Both the position numbers and the translations under genes were made by a program. Under the pieces are notes generated by a model. That model had not been told where the DNA came from. It was given only the letters and a program-made list of their open reading frames with translations, and did not search any database. Of a DNA stretch of 14,889 bases, positions 1-6,541 are shown piece after piece. Position 1 is the first letter of the stretch, and the number at the start of each line of letters is the position of its first letter. Source of the stretch: Bacillota bacterium (GTDB lineage Bacteria; Bacillota_E; Sulfobacillia; Sulfobacillales; Sulfobacillaceae); NCBI GenBank assembly GCA_021802375.1, contig JAKAAL010000020.1, positions 1-14,889 of the forward strand, given 5' to 3'.

Positions 1-409
1 GTTGCAACGTCGCTTCAAGCCCCGCCAAGGCTTCGTTGACTTTTGCTGCACTGGATGCCGTCGCTGCCTGGGTCGCATATTTCCGGGACTGATTCACAAG
101 ACGGGTCCGTGCCGCGGCCGATTGAATGCTACTCGCCTGTTGGGTGATTTGTCGTGATAATTGACTGGCATCCTGGGCGGCCCGGTGGGGCGCCTGAGAA
201 CTCGTCTGCAAGCGATCTTCCAGGGCGACAAACTGCTCGCCTAAGCGGTCGATCGCCGCTTCGGATGTGGCTGTCGCCACGCGGTCGCTTAATCGATCGA
301 TGCGCGCTTGCACATCCGGTTGATCCGCATACCGACTGGCTAAGTCATTCAACTCGCTTTGCAATTGGCGCTGGGCCCCGCGAATGTCTGACGGGATGGA
401 CGTGGCCAT
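1..409 (-). CDS. Hypothetical coiled-coil protein, 3' end beyond window
   Basis: Open frame on the minus strand beginning at ATG 409 (MATSIPSDIRGAQRQLQ...) with no stop before the window edge, so only the first 136 codons are seen. The sequence is rich in Ala, Gln, Ser, Arg and Asp with no membrane segment, and its hydrophobic spacing suggests long amphipathic helices or a coiled coil. The start is fixed by a TAATG junction: the stop of the upstream membrane-protein gene shares its final A with this ATG, so translation is probably coupled. I do not recognise a family. By composition and position it may be a rod-like scaffold or structural subunit working with the membrane protein encoded just before it. 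The gene is certain; the function is unknown. Confidence 0.72.
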   Translation of the reverse strand, partial: MATSIPSDIRGAQRQLQSELNDLASRYADQPDVQARIDRLSDRVATATSEAAIDRLGEQFVALEDRLQTSSQAPHRAAQDASQLSRQITQQASSIQSAAARTRLVNQSRKYATQAATASSAAKVNEALAGLEATLQ

Positions 410-1038
410 TACCTGTCCCCTCCCCGCAGTTGCCGGATTTTCTTTTCGTTTTCAATAAGCGACTCCCGATTCCGGTCCACATCGGCGACGTACCAATAGG
501 TGACGGGCACCCCAATCACGATCGCCGGCACCACGACGTAATACCAAGGAATGCCGAGAATTCTGGGTGGCCCACCATTCCCAGTCGTGGACCCATTTTT
601 CGCCATGGCGCCGGACAAGCTCCATCGCGACGACACCAAGTATTTGTAAATCACATAGCTCAATAAACTAATGATGATCCCAATCAAGATGTCGGCGAAT
701 ACCCCCTCTTTGACCCAACGCAGATAGATCACCGACCCTTCGGTGGTCGCAATGGTGGTCGTTTGGGTCGGCCACGGCGTAATAAGCTTGCCCGTGCTGG
801 GATCCTTCAGTTGCTTTGCGGCAAATTGATGATTGATATGATTCGCCCAATAGGTGGCCACAGTATCAGGCGCCACTGGGGTATTTACGGTGATCGCGAG
901 TTGCATCGCCGTGCCTTCCGGCTGGGCCCTTTCGAGTTGCCCAAGCTTGGGGTTGATCGTGGTGTTCGCACCCGCCCAGGCGCCCAAAAAGGAGCCGACG
1001 GATTGCTGCGTGGCCAACACGCGCAAAGTCATTGCCAT
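409..1038 (-). CDS. Hypothetical membrane protein, two TM helices
   Basis: 209 aa. An N-terminal domain of about 110 residues precedes two strongly hydrophobic helices, about residues 111-134 (ADILIGIIISLLSYVIYKYL) and 163-184 (IPWYYVVVPAIVIGVPVTYW). A Gly/Ser/Asn-rich loop joins them, and a charged tail (about 186-209, with NEKKIRQLRGGDR) follows. With two helices both ends lie on the same side, probably the cytoplasm. The ATG at 1038 has AAGGGGGG six nt upstream; a second ATG lies two codons on. A short inverted repeat (CCCTT/AAGGG, 1048-1063) could partly hide the SD. The stop overlaps the next gene as TAATG. The family is not recognised. Possible roles are an envelope anchor or a transfer/virion membrane component. 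Confidence 0.78.
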   Translation of the reverse strand: MAMTLRVLATQQSVGSFLGAWAGANTTINPKLGQLERAQPEGTAMQLAITVNTPVAPDTVATYWANHINHQFAAKQLKDPSTGKLITPWPTQTTTIATTEGSVIYLRWVKEGVFADILIGIIISLLSYVIYKYLVSSRWSLSGAMAKNGSTTGNGGPPRILGIPWYYVVVPAIVIGVPVTYWYVADVDRNRESLIENEKKIRQLRGGDR

Positions 1039-1103
1039 CCCGGTCCCCCCTTGGGACTAAGGGTAGCGGGATGGCGATCGGACGGCAGATCTTGGTGGAT
1101 CCT

Positions 1104-1517
1104 TTAGCGCAGGAGCCAGGCCTTAAAGTAATCCATCACGCCGCAAAACGCCTCATAAAACGGTTGAGTCTTGAGGAGCAGCGTGTGATGAATGACCGTA
1201 TCGGCCTGCATGGGTGGCGCATTCAAGACGAGGATATATTGCTCGCGGCCCCATTGGGCAATGCGCGGCCCCGCCATCTTCTTAATATGCTGCCGCTCCT
1301 TTTCGGTCGCGCTCCCCATCATCGCTTTGGCGATGCCGGGCCCTTTGCCCGCCATCAGCCACGCCGCTAAATGGTCCGGCGTAATCGGCACATCCTCGGT
1401 CGGATCTGCGGAAGCCGTTTGCAACCAATCCGCCAATTGGGTCGCGGCTTTACTGGCGATAATGCGATCGGGCATCTGGCCCACCGATTCTTTCACCCGT
1501 TCCCAGGGATTTGGCAT
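1104..1517 (-). CDS. Hypothetical protein, 137 aa
   Basis: 137 aa, beginning MPNPWERVKESVGQMPDR. It looks like a mainly helical soluble protein with several amphipathic stretches; one Cys sits near the C-terminus (FCGVMDYFKAW), and there is no TM or signal sequence. The start at 1517 is supported by AGGAG nine nt upstream, just after the stop of the preceding gene (TAG 1530-1532), so it belongs to the same operon. I do not recognise a family and see no catalytic motif. A 65-nt gap separates it from the next gene downstream. Confidence 0.75.
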   Translation of the reverse strand: MPNPWERVKESVGQMPDRIIASKAATQLADWLQTASADPTEDVPITPDHLAAWLMAGKGPGIAKAMMGSATEKERQHIKKMAGPRIAQWGREQYILVLNAPPMQADTVIHHTLLLKTQPFYEAFCGVMDYFKAWLLR

Positions 1518-1529
1518 GATCCGTCGCTC

Positions 1530-2564
1530 CTATTCATCCGCTAAAGGAGGATGCGTCGGCGCCGGCGGAGTAGGCATGATCGGCATGCCGGTCGGGTTCT
1601 CTAATGGGGGTGGTGCGGCATCCGGCACAAACCCGCCGCCGACGTCCGCGCCGACCGAAATCCCAAATGCGTCGGCGAGTAGCCCTTTTCCGATACTCGC
1701 TAACGTTTTCACGCCTTCCCCAATGCCTTCTTTCATCGCCTTGGATCCTTCGGCGTCATGTCGGCGCTTTTCGATATCGGCGGACAGCGCAAGGTCATAC
1801 CATTTGGCTTGGGAAAGTTTAATTTGCTGATCGGGATCCACGATCCCACTGCCGACGCCGAGCAACACCGGGAGGGCTTTCGCCAAATCCCCCCCATGCT
1901 GCTTCACCACCACCTCGAATAGTTGCTCTTGGAAGGTGGGGGGACGGTTACGGATGTAGTCGTTGGCTTCGTCGAGCTTCTCTTGCATCGCCTGTTTTTC
2001 TAACGCGGCCACCTTGTGTTCATAGTCCAGGCGTTCCATGAGCCGGTTGACCTGGCTTTCCATGGTGGCTTGCGCGGCGGCGACTTTGGCCTCGCCCAGC
2101 TGCATCATAAATTGCTGAGTCTGGGCATTTTGATCGCCGACGATTTTCAGCACCAGCGCCTGCTCCTGACCCTTTTCTTCGCGTGCCTGCGCAATGCGTT
2201 GCTCCGTCTGTTCGCGCTCATAACGGACATCTTGCTCGGCTTCTTTGCGTCGTTCGGTTTCGAACTGGGCATGCGCGAGGGAATGGGCCGACTGCGCCTG
2301 GTAGCCATCCACGAGCCCCTTCGAGGCGGTTACGACCGTCGTGGTTAAGGCCCCCATCGCTTGGGCCGCCGCGACGACCGGTTCCCCCATGGGATTGGGC
2401 GCCGGGGTCACCGGCTCGCTCATTACGCGCTTCAGTTCCTTCACCACGGCCACCCCATGCATGTCTTGCACCGCTTCCGCCACGGCTTGACTCACGGGAT
2501 TGCTATTCCCGGCCGGCGCATGGGCCGGACGCGCTGGCGGGATGTTAAGGACGGGTCTCGGCAT
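1530..2564 (-). CDS. Hypothetical long coiled-coil protein with Pro-rich ends
   Basis: 344 aa. The N-terminus is Pro/Ala-rich (PRPVLNIPPARPAHAPAG). Residues about 100-205 are a highly charged Glu/Gln/Arg/Ala helix (e.g. FETERRKEAEQDVRYEREQT) typical of a coiled coil. A helical region follows at about 210-305, and the C-terminus is again Pro-rich (APPPLENPTGMPIMPTPPAP). No TM segment is evident. The start at 2564 has GAGGAGG nine nt upstream and overlaps the upstream stop by 20 nt. The shape, an extended rod with flexible ends, suggests a structural or scaffolding role; it is short for a phage tape measure and lacks hydrophobic segments. Function unknown. Confidence 0.78.
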   Translation of the reverse strand: MPRPVLNIPPARPAHAPAGNSNPVSQAVAEAVQDMHGVAVVKELKRVMSEPVTPAPNPMGEPVVAAAQAMGALTTTVVTASKGLVDGYQAQSAHSLAHAQFETERRKEAEQDVRYEREQTEQRIAQAREEKGQEQALVLKIVGDQNAQTQQFMMQLGEAKVAAAQATMESQVNRLMERLDYEHKVAALEKQAMQEKLDEANDYIRNRPPTFQEQLFEVVVKQHGGDLAKALPVLLGVGSGIVDPDQQIKLSQAKWYDLALSADIEKRRHDAEGSKAMKEGIGEGVKTLASIGKGLLADAFGISVGADVGGGFVPDAAPPPLENPTGMPIMPTPPAPTHPPLADE

Positions 2565-3108
2565 CCGTCCAATCCTCCTCTCGGGTTAACAGTGCTTGCA
2601 CCTCATCGTAGGACCATTGCATCTTGCCACTATCGCGCAGTTCGGCGAGCCACACGGCGCGATTGGTTTGTAAAATTTGCGCCACCTGCGTCTGTTGCTG
2701 TTGCAACAGACGCGCTTGGAGTCGCACGGGCAGTTGGGCCCAAAATAGCTCATCCCATTGATATTCGGGCGTTTCACGGTCTAAGTCGTCGACGATGTCG
2801 CGGTGGACGACATCCGTCAACCAGGCACTAAATAATGCTTCCACGGAGCCCCAACCATAATCCGGGGCTTCCGGATGCGCGATGTTTTCTTTGGGGTGTC
2901 CACACCCCCAGGCCCGGGCAAACAGGATATATTCGAGCGGAATATCATAGAGTTGCGGCGTCAAGCGCCCTTGGAATAAGCTACGCGGCCGCGTATTGCG
3001 CCGGGGTCCCCCGGCGGGACCATCGGTCGGCACTCCAGGCACAGGGCGTGGGCCCGTCATATCATCGAGGATGATTCCCTCGTCCCCGGGGGCTTCGATG
3101 ATCCCCAA
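2545..3108 (-). CDS. Hypothetical acidic/Gln-rich protein, start uncertain
   Basis: 187 aa if read from TTG 3108. The N-terminal third is acidic and Pro/Gly-rich. The rest is helical with many Trp and Gln residues (LPVRLQARLLQQQQTQVAQI) and ends EEDWTDAETRP. No TM segment or known motif. The TTG has no SD in front of it, unlike almost every other gene here. The frame stays open upstream to 3159, where AAGAAGG (3168-3174) precedes an in-frame ATC by 8 nt with no ATG, GTG or TTG between. Either the start is this TTG, ATG 3060, or a non-standard ATC giving 204 aa. It is the first gene of the left operon; family not recognised. Confidence 0.65.
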   Translation of the reverse strand: MGIIEAPGDEGIILDDMTGPRPVPGVPTDGPAGGPRRNTRPRSLFQGRLTPQLYDIPLEYILFARAWGCGHPKENIAHPEAPDYGWGSVEALFSAWLTDVVHRDIVDDLDRETPEYQWDELFWAQLPVRLQARLLQQQQTQVAQILQTNRAVWLAELRDSGKMQWSYDEVQALLTREEDWTDAETRP

Positions 3109-3194
3109 GTCGACACCCGCGGGAGGTGGGCCTAATGGGTGTTGTTCCCAATCGTCGATAAGATTCGCCTTCTTTCAGGAGCTATATCGGTCTT

Positions 3195-3222
3195 AGCATA
3201 CCGCCCGCACGCTGCCGGTGCA
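3195..3222 (-). promoter_or_regulatory. Candidate promoter for the left operon
   Basis: On the minus strand TGCACC (3222-3217), a 16-bp spacer, then TATGCT (3200-3195). This uses the same two hexamers as the divergent plus-strand candidate. It would start an mRNA near 3188, just upstream of the AAGAAGG at 3174-3168. The -35 is weak by sigma-A standards. Confidence 0.3.
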
Positions 3223-3264
3223 GACACTCGCTTCGAGAGATCGGCAGCGGGGTGCGACGGTGTG

Positions 3265-3294
3265 TGCACCCAGACGGCGCCGATACGCTATGCT
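3265..3294 (+). promoter_or_regulatory. Candidate promoter for the plus-strand RHH gene
   Basis: TGCACC (3265-3270), an 18-bp spacer, then TATGCT (3289-3294), about 25 bp before the ATG at 3320. The -35 is a poor match to TTGACA and the -10 a moderate match to TATAAT. It overlaps the GGGTGC/GCACCC inverted repeat, as an operator would. Confidence 0.3.
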
Positions 3295-3319
3295 GATGAA
3301 AAGAGAGGGAGGGATTCGC

Positions 3320-3760
3320 ATGTCGAAGGGTAATCCCACATTCCAGGTGCGCTTACCGGAACCCATCATCCAGCAGTTAGACCAGGCGTGTGGCGGCGTG
3401 CAACACCGGCAAGCATTTGTCTCGCGCATGATTGAAGCCTATTGCACGCCGGAAGCCGAAAAGGCACGCCAAACGGCGCGATCGTATGAGGATGGATTAA
3501 AACACGGGCGCATGCAAGGGCAAACCTACGCGGAAATGAGTTGGTGGCTCAGCCAAGTGCCCCCACCCACGTCCTTACCCGCTGCCTTGGCGACGTGGCG
3601 GGCCAAATATCCCGCCGATTGGCGCGCGGTCGAACGCCTCTTGCTGAATTCGCCCAGTGCAGCCGCGTTCAGTGCGTGGTACGCTCAACAGCCCCAACCG
3701 CAGTCGGGGCCCCGGGCGACGACGACGTCCCCATCGCATGGCGTCGCCGATAATCCTTGA
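3320..3760 (+). CDS. Ribbon-helix-helix DNA-binding protein
   Basis: 146 aa, the only plus-strand gene. Residues about 5-42 (PTFQVRLPEPIIQQLDQACG... then FVSRMIEAYC) fit an RHH fold: a short beta strand with alternating residues, helix, turn, helix. RHH proteins bind operator DNA as dimers and act as copy-control, partition, antitoxin or phage regulators. The remaining 100 residues are helical with a Pro/Gln/Ser-rich tail; they resemble no effector I know. The start at ATG 3320 is chosen over the longer frame from 3218 because GAGGGAGGG lies just upstream. The 3' end overlaps the convergent gene by 92 bp. It probably regulates itself and the divergent operon through the repeats at 3195-3271 (inference). 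Confidence 0.72.
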   Translation: MSKGNPTFQVRLPEPIIQQLDQACGGVQHRQAFVSRMIEAYCTPEAEKARQTARSYEDGLKHGRMQGQTYAEMSWWLSQVPPPTSLPAALATWRAKYPADWRAVERLLLNSPSAAAFSAWYAQQPQPQSGPRATTTSPSHGVADNP

Positions 3761-4247
3761 CAATTGCCTCAAAAAAGGCCGACGCATCCTGCCATTGGCC
3801 CCAGGCTTTGCGATAAGCGGCCACGTCTAGCGGTTCATGGTCGGCTTTGGCCGCCGCCGCCAACTGCTCCCACTCGTCGACTTTCGCCCGGCACATTTGC
3901 ATCGCCATCCAGGCGTACACTTCCGGGACGTCACCTCGCCAGCGGACACCGTCGTGGACCAACGCGCTTTCGGCCGTCAGCAGCGCATCATGGAGGAATT
4001 CATGGAGGGATTGTTGTCGACGTTTTAAGACCCGGTCAATGCGACGCCGTTCGTCGATGGATACACGGGTCGAGATTTTCGGATGCGTCCCATTATAGGG
4101 GTGAAAGCGCGCCGACGAGGCCCCGGTCCCGTCCTCCCGGTCCCGCGGTAAGGTCTCCGGGCCCTGAAGAGCCCCGGTCCCGGTGGCCAGGGACCGGGCA
4201 GAATTCTTCGAAATCATCGAGGTCTGCTTACGAGGATGCAACGCCAC
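3669..4247 (-). CDS. Basic protein with RHH-like segment, GTG start
   Basis: 192 aa from GTG 4247, with AAGGAG nine nt upstream inside the end of the helicase gene (20-nt overlap), so probably co-translated with the helicase. The first 50 residues are low-complexity and poorly structured. Residues about 57-95 (KISTRVSIDERRRIDRVLKR, then SLHEFLHDALLTAE) resemble an RHH DNA-binding unit: a strand followed by two helices. The rest is helical and Trp/Ala-rich. A DNA-binding or replication-accessory role next to the helicase is plausible. The last 92 bp overlap the convergent RHH gene, so one of the two C-termini may be shorter in reality or both are truly coded. The GC-rich repeats at 4122-4198 lie in its 5' part. 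Confidence 0.66.
   Translation of the reverse strand: MALHPRKQTSMISKNSARSLATGTGALQGPETLPRDREDGTGASSARFHPYNGTHPKISTRVSIDERRRIDRVLKRRQQSLHEFLHDALLTAESALVHDGVRWRGDVPEVYAWMAMQMCRAKVDEWEQLAAAAKADHEPLDVAAYRKAWGQWQDASAFFEAIVKDYRRRHAMGTSSSPGAPTAVGAVERTTH
4122..4198. repeat. Four copies of CCCGGTCCC, one pair forming a hairpin
   Basis: CCCGGTCCC occurs at 4122-4130, 4136-4144 and 4173-4181, with the inverted copy GGGACCGGG at 4190-4198. The last two form a perfect 9-bp stem with an 8-nt loop (4182-4189). They lie 30-106 nt downstream of the helicase stop and inside the low-complexity 5' part of the next gene. They could be protein-binding sites, an attenuator, or chance GC-rich repetition. Confidence 0.6.
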
Positions 4248-5592
4248 GCGTCACCACTCCTTCTTGGATAGGCCAGCCCGCCGTTTCGTAGACCGTCTGA
4301 CGTGCTTGCCATTGTTTCGCCAGGGCCGGAACATGATCGTCGACGACATCATAAATGATCGCGGTGCCTTTCCCCACCGCGGTCCGCATCACCCGGCCGC
4401 CTCGTTGCCGAATCGATGTCGCCGATCGCCCCGGCGTCGCAAACACGACCGTATCGCATTCTGGCAAATCCAGGCCTTCGTCCGCGAGAGACGTCGCCAC
4501 CAGGACACAGCGCCCTTGCCGGAATTCCTGATACCAGCGTTGCCGGTCTGGGACCGGCATGGCCCCTGTAATGGCCACGGCGGCAACATGATTCGCGCCT
4601 AGTTGATAGGCGAGCCACACGGCATGGTCGACGCGGCTAACAAGGACCAGGACATGGCGACGGTGCTGGACTGCCGCTCGAATCAAGCCCAGCAATTGCC
4701 GATTGCGATCGCGGTCCGCCGCTCGCGCTTGTTGCAGATGCGCCCATGCGAGACCTTCGGGCGTACGGAGCGCGGTATACACGGGGATGACCGTCGGCAC
4801 CAGAATCCGCTGGGCCGCAATAAGCACGCGATCTGGCAAGACAATCGGTGCGCCAAACAGGGCCCCAATCAGGGGATGCAAGCCATCTTCCCGCTCATAC
4901 GTGCCGGTCAGCCCAATCCGGTAGCGACCGGGGAATGGCGATAAGACGGCGTGATAGGATTGCGCCGCAATGTGATGGGACTCGTCCACCAATAAGGTGC
5001 CAATCCGATCGTAGAGGTCGTGGTTGTCTCGGTGGGTAAGCGTTTGGATCATCGCAATCGTGAGATGCGTGCCAATACGATGTTGGCCGTCACCGACATA
5101 TCCGATGGCCGCCGGGGGAAGGTCCCACACGTCTCGACTCGCGCGTTGGACGGCCACCGCGAGGTCTTTGCGATGGGTGATCCAGAGGGCGGGTTGTTGG
5201 AGTCCCGCCACCATCGCTAAACCCATGACGGTCTTGCCACTTCCGGTAACACTGACGACGGTCCCATTCCCCCCACGCTGGATCACGGTCTGGACGAGCG
5301 CATACTGTTCGGGCCGTAGGTCACCCCGCCAGCGGAAATCGATGGGATGGAAATATAGCCGACGATCCCGGATGCGCAACTCCGGAATGCGACGGCGTAT
5401 CCCGCCGACCACCGCTCGAGGTAAGCATAGCCGTCCCTGGGCATCCCACCGAGCCACATTGAGAATGCGCGTTTGCCCTCGCCGAAGGCGTCCCTTGACG
5501 CGAAATCGCCCAAGGCTGAGCAGATAGTCCCGCCATGAATCCGGGACCGAGAGGTAAAGGTAATCCCGATATTCGGCCGTCATGGTCATCAT
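4228..5592 (-). CDS. SF2 DNA helicase, XPB/SSL2-like (COG1061 type)
   Basis: 454 aa from ATG 5592. All SF2 helicase motifs are visible: a Q-motif-like RPEQYALV (93-100), Walker A VTGSGKT (115-121), Walker B DESH (203-206), motif III LTGT (228-231), motif V ATSLADEGLDLPECD (366-380) and motif VI QRGGRVMR (396-403). DESH with QRGGRVMR is the pattern of the XPB/SSL2-like helicases common in phages, plasmids and archaea. They unwind or remodel DNA using ATP, in replication, recombination or repair. The ~85-residue N-terminal part is basic and could bind DNA. Three in-frame ATGs (5592, 5589, 5583) cluster at the start. No SD is present, but a promoter lies immediately upstream, so the mRNA is probably leaderless. 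The longer frame to 5673 runs through that promoter and is rejected. Confidence 0.92.
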   Translation of the reverse strand: MMTMTAEYRDYLYLSVPDSWRDYLLSLGRFRVKGRLRRGQTRILNVARWDAQGRLCLPRAVVGGIRRRIPELRIRDRRLYFHPIDFRWRGDLRPEQYALVQTVIQRGGNGTVVSVTGSGKTVMGLAMVAGLQQPALWITHRKDLAVAVQRASRDVWDLPPAAIGYVGDGQHRIGTHLTIAMIQTLTHRDNHDLYDRIGTLLVDESHHIAAQSYHAVLSPFPGRYRIGLTGTYEREDGLHPLIGALFGAPIVLPDRVLIAAQRILVPTVIPVYTALRTPEGLAWAHLQQARAADRDRNRQLLGLIRAAVQHRRHVLVLVSRVDHAVWLAYQLGANHVAAVAITGAMPVPDRQRWYQEFRQGRCVLVATSLADEGLDLPECDTVVFATPGRSATSIRQRGGRVMRTAVGKGTAIIYDVVDDHVPALAKQWQARQTVYETAGWPIQEGVVTRGVASS

Positions 5593-5628
5593 AGGGTTAG
5601 TGTATCGGGCTTTGCAGGGGATATTCAA
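5593..5628 (-). promoter_or_regulatory. Predicted leaderless promoter of the helicase gene
   Basis: On the minus strand: -35 TTGAAT (5628-5623), an 18-bp spacer, -10 TACACT (5604-5599), then six nt (AACCCT) and ATG at 5592. A start site seven nt past the -10 would be the A of the ATG itself. There is no SD, in contrast to nearly all other genes here, which agrees with leaderless translation. Confidence 0.6.
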
Positions 5629-5806
5629 GTGCAGGACAGAACGCCCCGATCGAGGTACGCCACCGTGGTGCATCAGGGTCGGTCAATGGGCGTCCAGGTA
5701 CCCGACGCCCATCCCACACCCATGCGGGCTCCAACACCACGCGGGAGGGCGCTCCGCCGGCCCTCGGCCATGGGCATCGCGCACCTCATCCTGGGTATCG
5801 CCCTCT
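5629..5806 (-). other. Non-coding gap with two hairpins between fibre-like gene and helicase
   Basis: About 180 bp with no supported gene. ATGGGCGT (5686-5693) pairs with ACGCCCAT (5705-5712), loop 11 nt. GAGGGC (5745-5750) pairs with GCCCTC (5760-5765), loop 9 nt. Neither is followed by a T-tract on the minus strand, so they are at best weak or factor-assisted terminators for the operon ending at 5807. Confidence 0.4.
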
Positions 5807-6520
5807 TTAACCGGAAATATTCGGCACACAACCGACTTTGGTTTCATAGACGTACTGGCCCGTCGGTTCATTAGTGCCATCGCTCATGTGATTATAGACT
5901 TCATACTTAAACTCGCAACTACGGCTGGAAAACGATACATAGACCTTGTAGGAATACACCACCGTGGGCGCCGGCGGCGTACAGCTGCGCGTCTCGGTCG
6001 TGATGGTGCCGTTCGACCAGAATACCTCCCGGCTTTGCGACCCACTCGCCGAGCAGGTCGACCACCCGCCATAGAAACTCACCGTCACAGGCGGCGGCGT
6101 ATACGTGCAGCTTTGGTATTGCGTCGTCATCGTGCCGTTCGACCAAAACACCTCGCGGGATTGCTGCCCGCTAGACGAACAGGTCGTCCAACTCCCATAC
6201 GACGTGACGGTGACGGGCGGCGTATACGTACAGGTCTGCGATTGTTGACCGGTCGTGCCATTGCCATAGGTGACCGTCCGCGTTTGCGTGCCATTGGACG
6301 CACACGCCGACCATCCCGTGGCGGATACCACGGTCGTGGCTTGCTTCGCTTGCGCCGCGGCCACCTCGGATTGGAGGGTGCTAATTTGTCCCTTGATCGT
6401 GGCGATCTGACTCGACTGGCTACTGACCTGCGTCTTGAGGCTGCTAATCGCACTCGTCAGCCAAGTATCATCGGCTTGGTATTCCGTCACGGTCGTCGGA
6501 CTGCTATAGGGCATCGCCAT
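5807..6520 (-). CDS. Fibre-like protein: coiled-coil head plus three TSP1-like repeats
   Basis: 237 aa. Residues 1-60 are a Ser/Gln-rich coiled-coil head shared with the neighbouring 112-aa protein. Then come three repeats starting near 69, 110 and 152 with the pattern W-x-x-C-x-x-x-G-x-Q-(S/T)-R-x-V and a second Cys exactly 24 residues after the first (C73/C97, C114/C138, C156/C180). Their spacing and W/C/R positions resemble thrombospondin type 1 repeats, which are disulfide-held adhesion modules, though with two rather than six Cys. A beta-rich C-terminal domain (about 185-237) has two more Cys (C202, C231). There is no signal peptide or TM, so export would need another route, for example virion assembly. 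The ATG at 6520 has AAGAAGG seven nt upstream. A receptor- or surface-binding role is inferred. Confidence 0.78.
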   Translation of the reverse strand: MAMPYSSPTTVTEYQADDTWLTSAISSLKTQVSSQSSQIATIKGQISTLQSEVAAAQAKQATTVVSATGWSACASNGTQTRTVTYGNGTTGQQSQTCTYTPPVTVTSYGSWTTCSSSGQQSREVFWSNGTMTTQYQSCTYTPPPVTVSFYGGWSTCSASGSQSREVFWSNGTITTETRSCTPPAPTVVYSYKVYVSFSSRSCEFKYEVYNHMSDGTNEPTGQYVYETKVGCVPNISG

Positions 6521-6541
6521 CCCTACACCTTCTTTCTAGAC

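Larger units (their letters stand above)
3109..3319. promoter_or_regulatory. Divergent intergenic control region with inverted repeats
   Basis: About 210 bp between the left operon (minus strand) and the only plus-strand gene. It holds GCTGCC (3211-3216) pairing with GGCAGC (3243-3248) around an inner CTCG/CGAG pair (3227-3237), and GGGTGC (3250-3255) pairing with GCACCC (3266-3271). The half-site GGTGCA/TGCACC thus occurs on both sides and sits at the expected -35 position of both divergent promoter candidates. Such symmetric repeats next to an RHH-protein gene are a typical operator layout, so autoregulation is plausible. That is inferred from layout only. Confidence 0.4.

Noticed and set aside
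1048..1063. 5-bp inverted repeat next to the SD of the two-TM gene as an RNA switch
   Set aside because: The stem is too short to be convincing in GC-rich DNA, and no ligand-binding motif is seen.
5593..5673. Longer N-terminus of the helicase (27 extra residues)
   Set aside because: It would place the good -35/-10 promoter inside the coding region, has no SD, and the added sequence does not resemble helicase N-termini.
5686..5765. Two hairpins considered as Rho-independent terminators
   Set aside because: Short stems, long loops and no T-tract on the minus strand. Kept only as unassigned structure in the gap.
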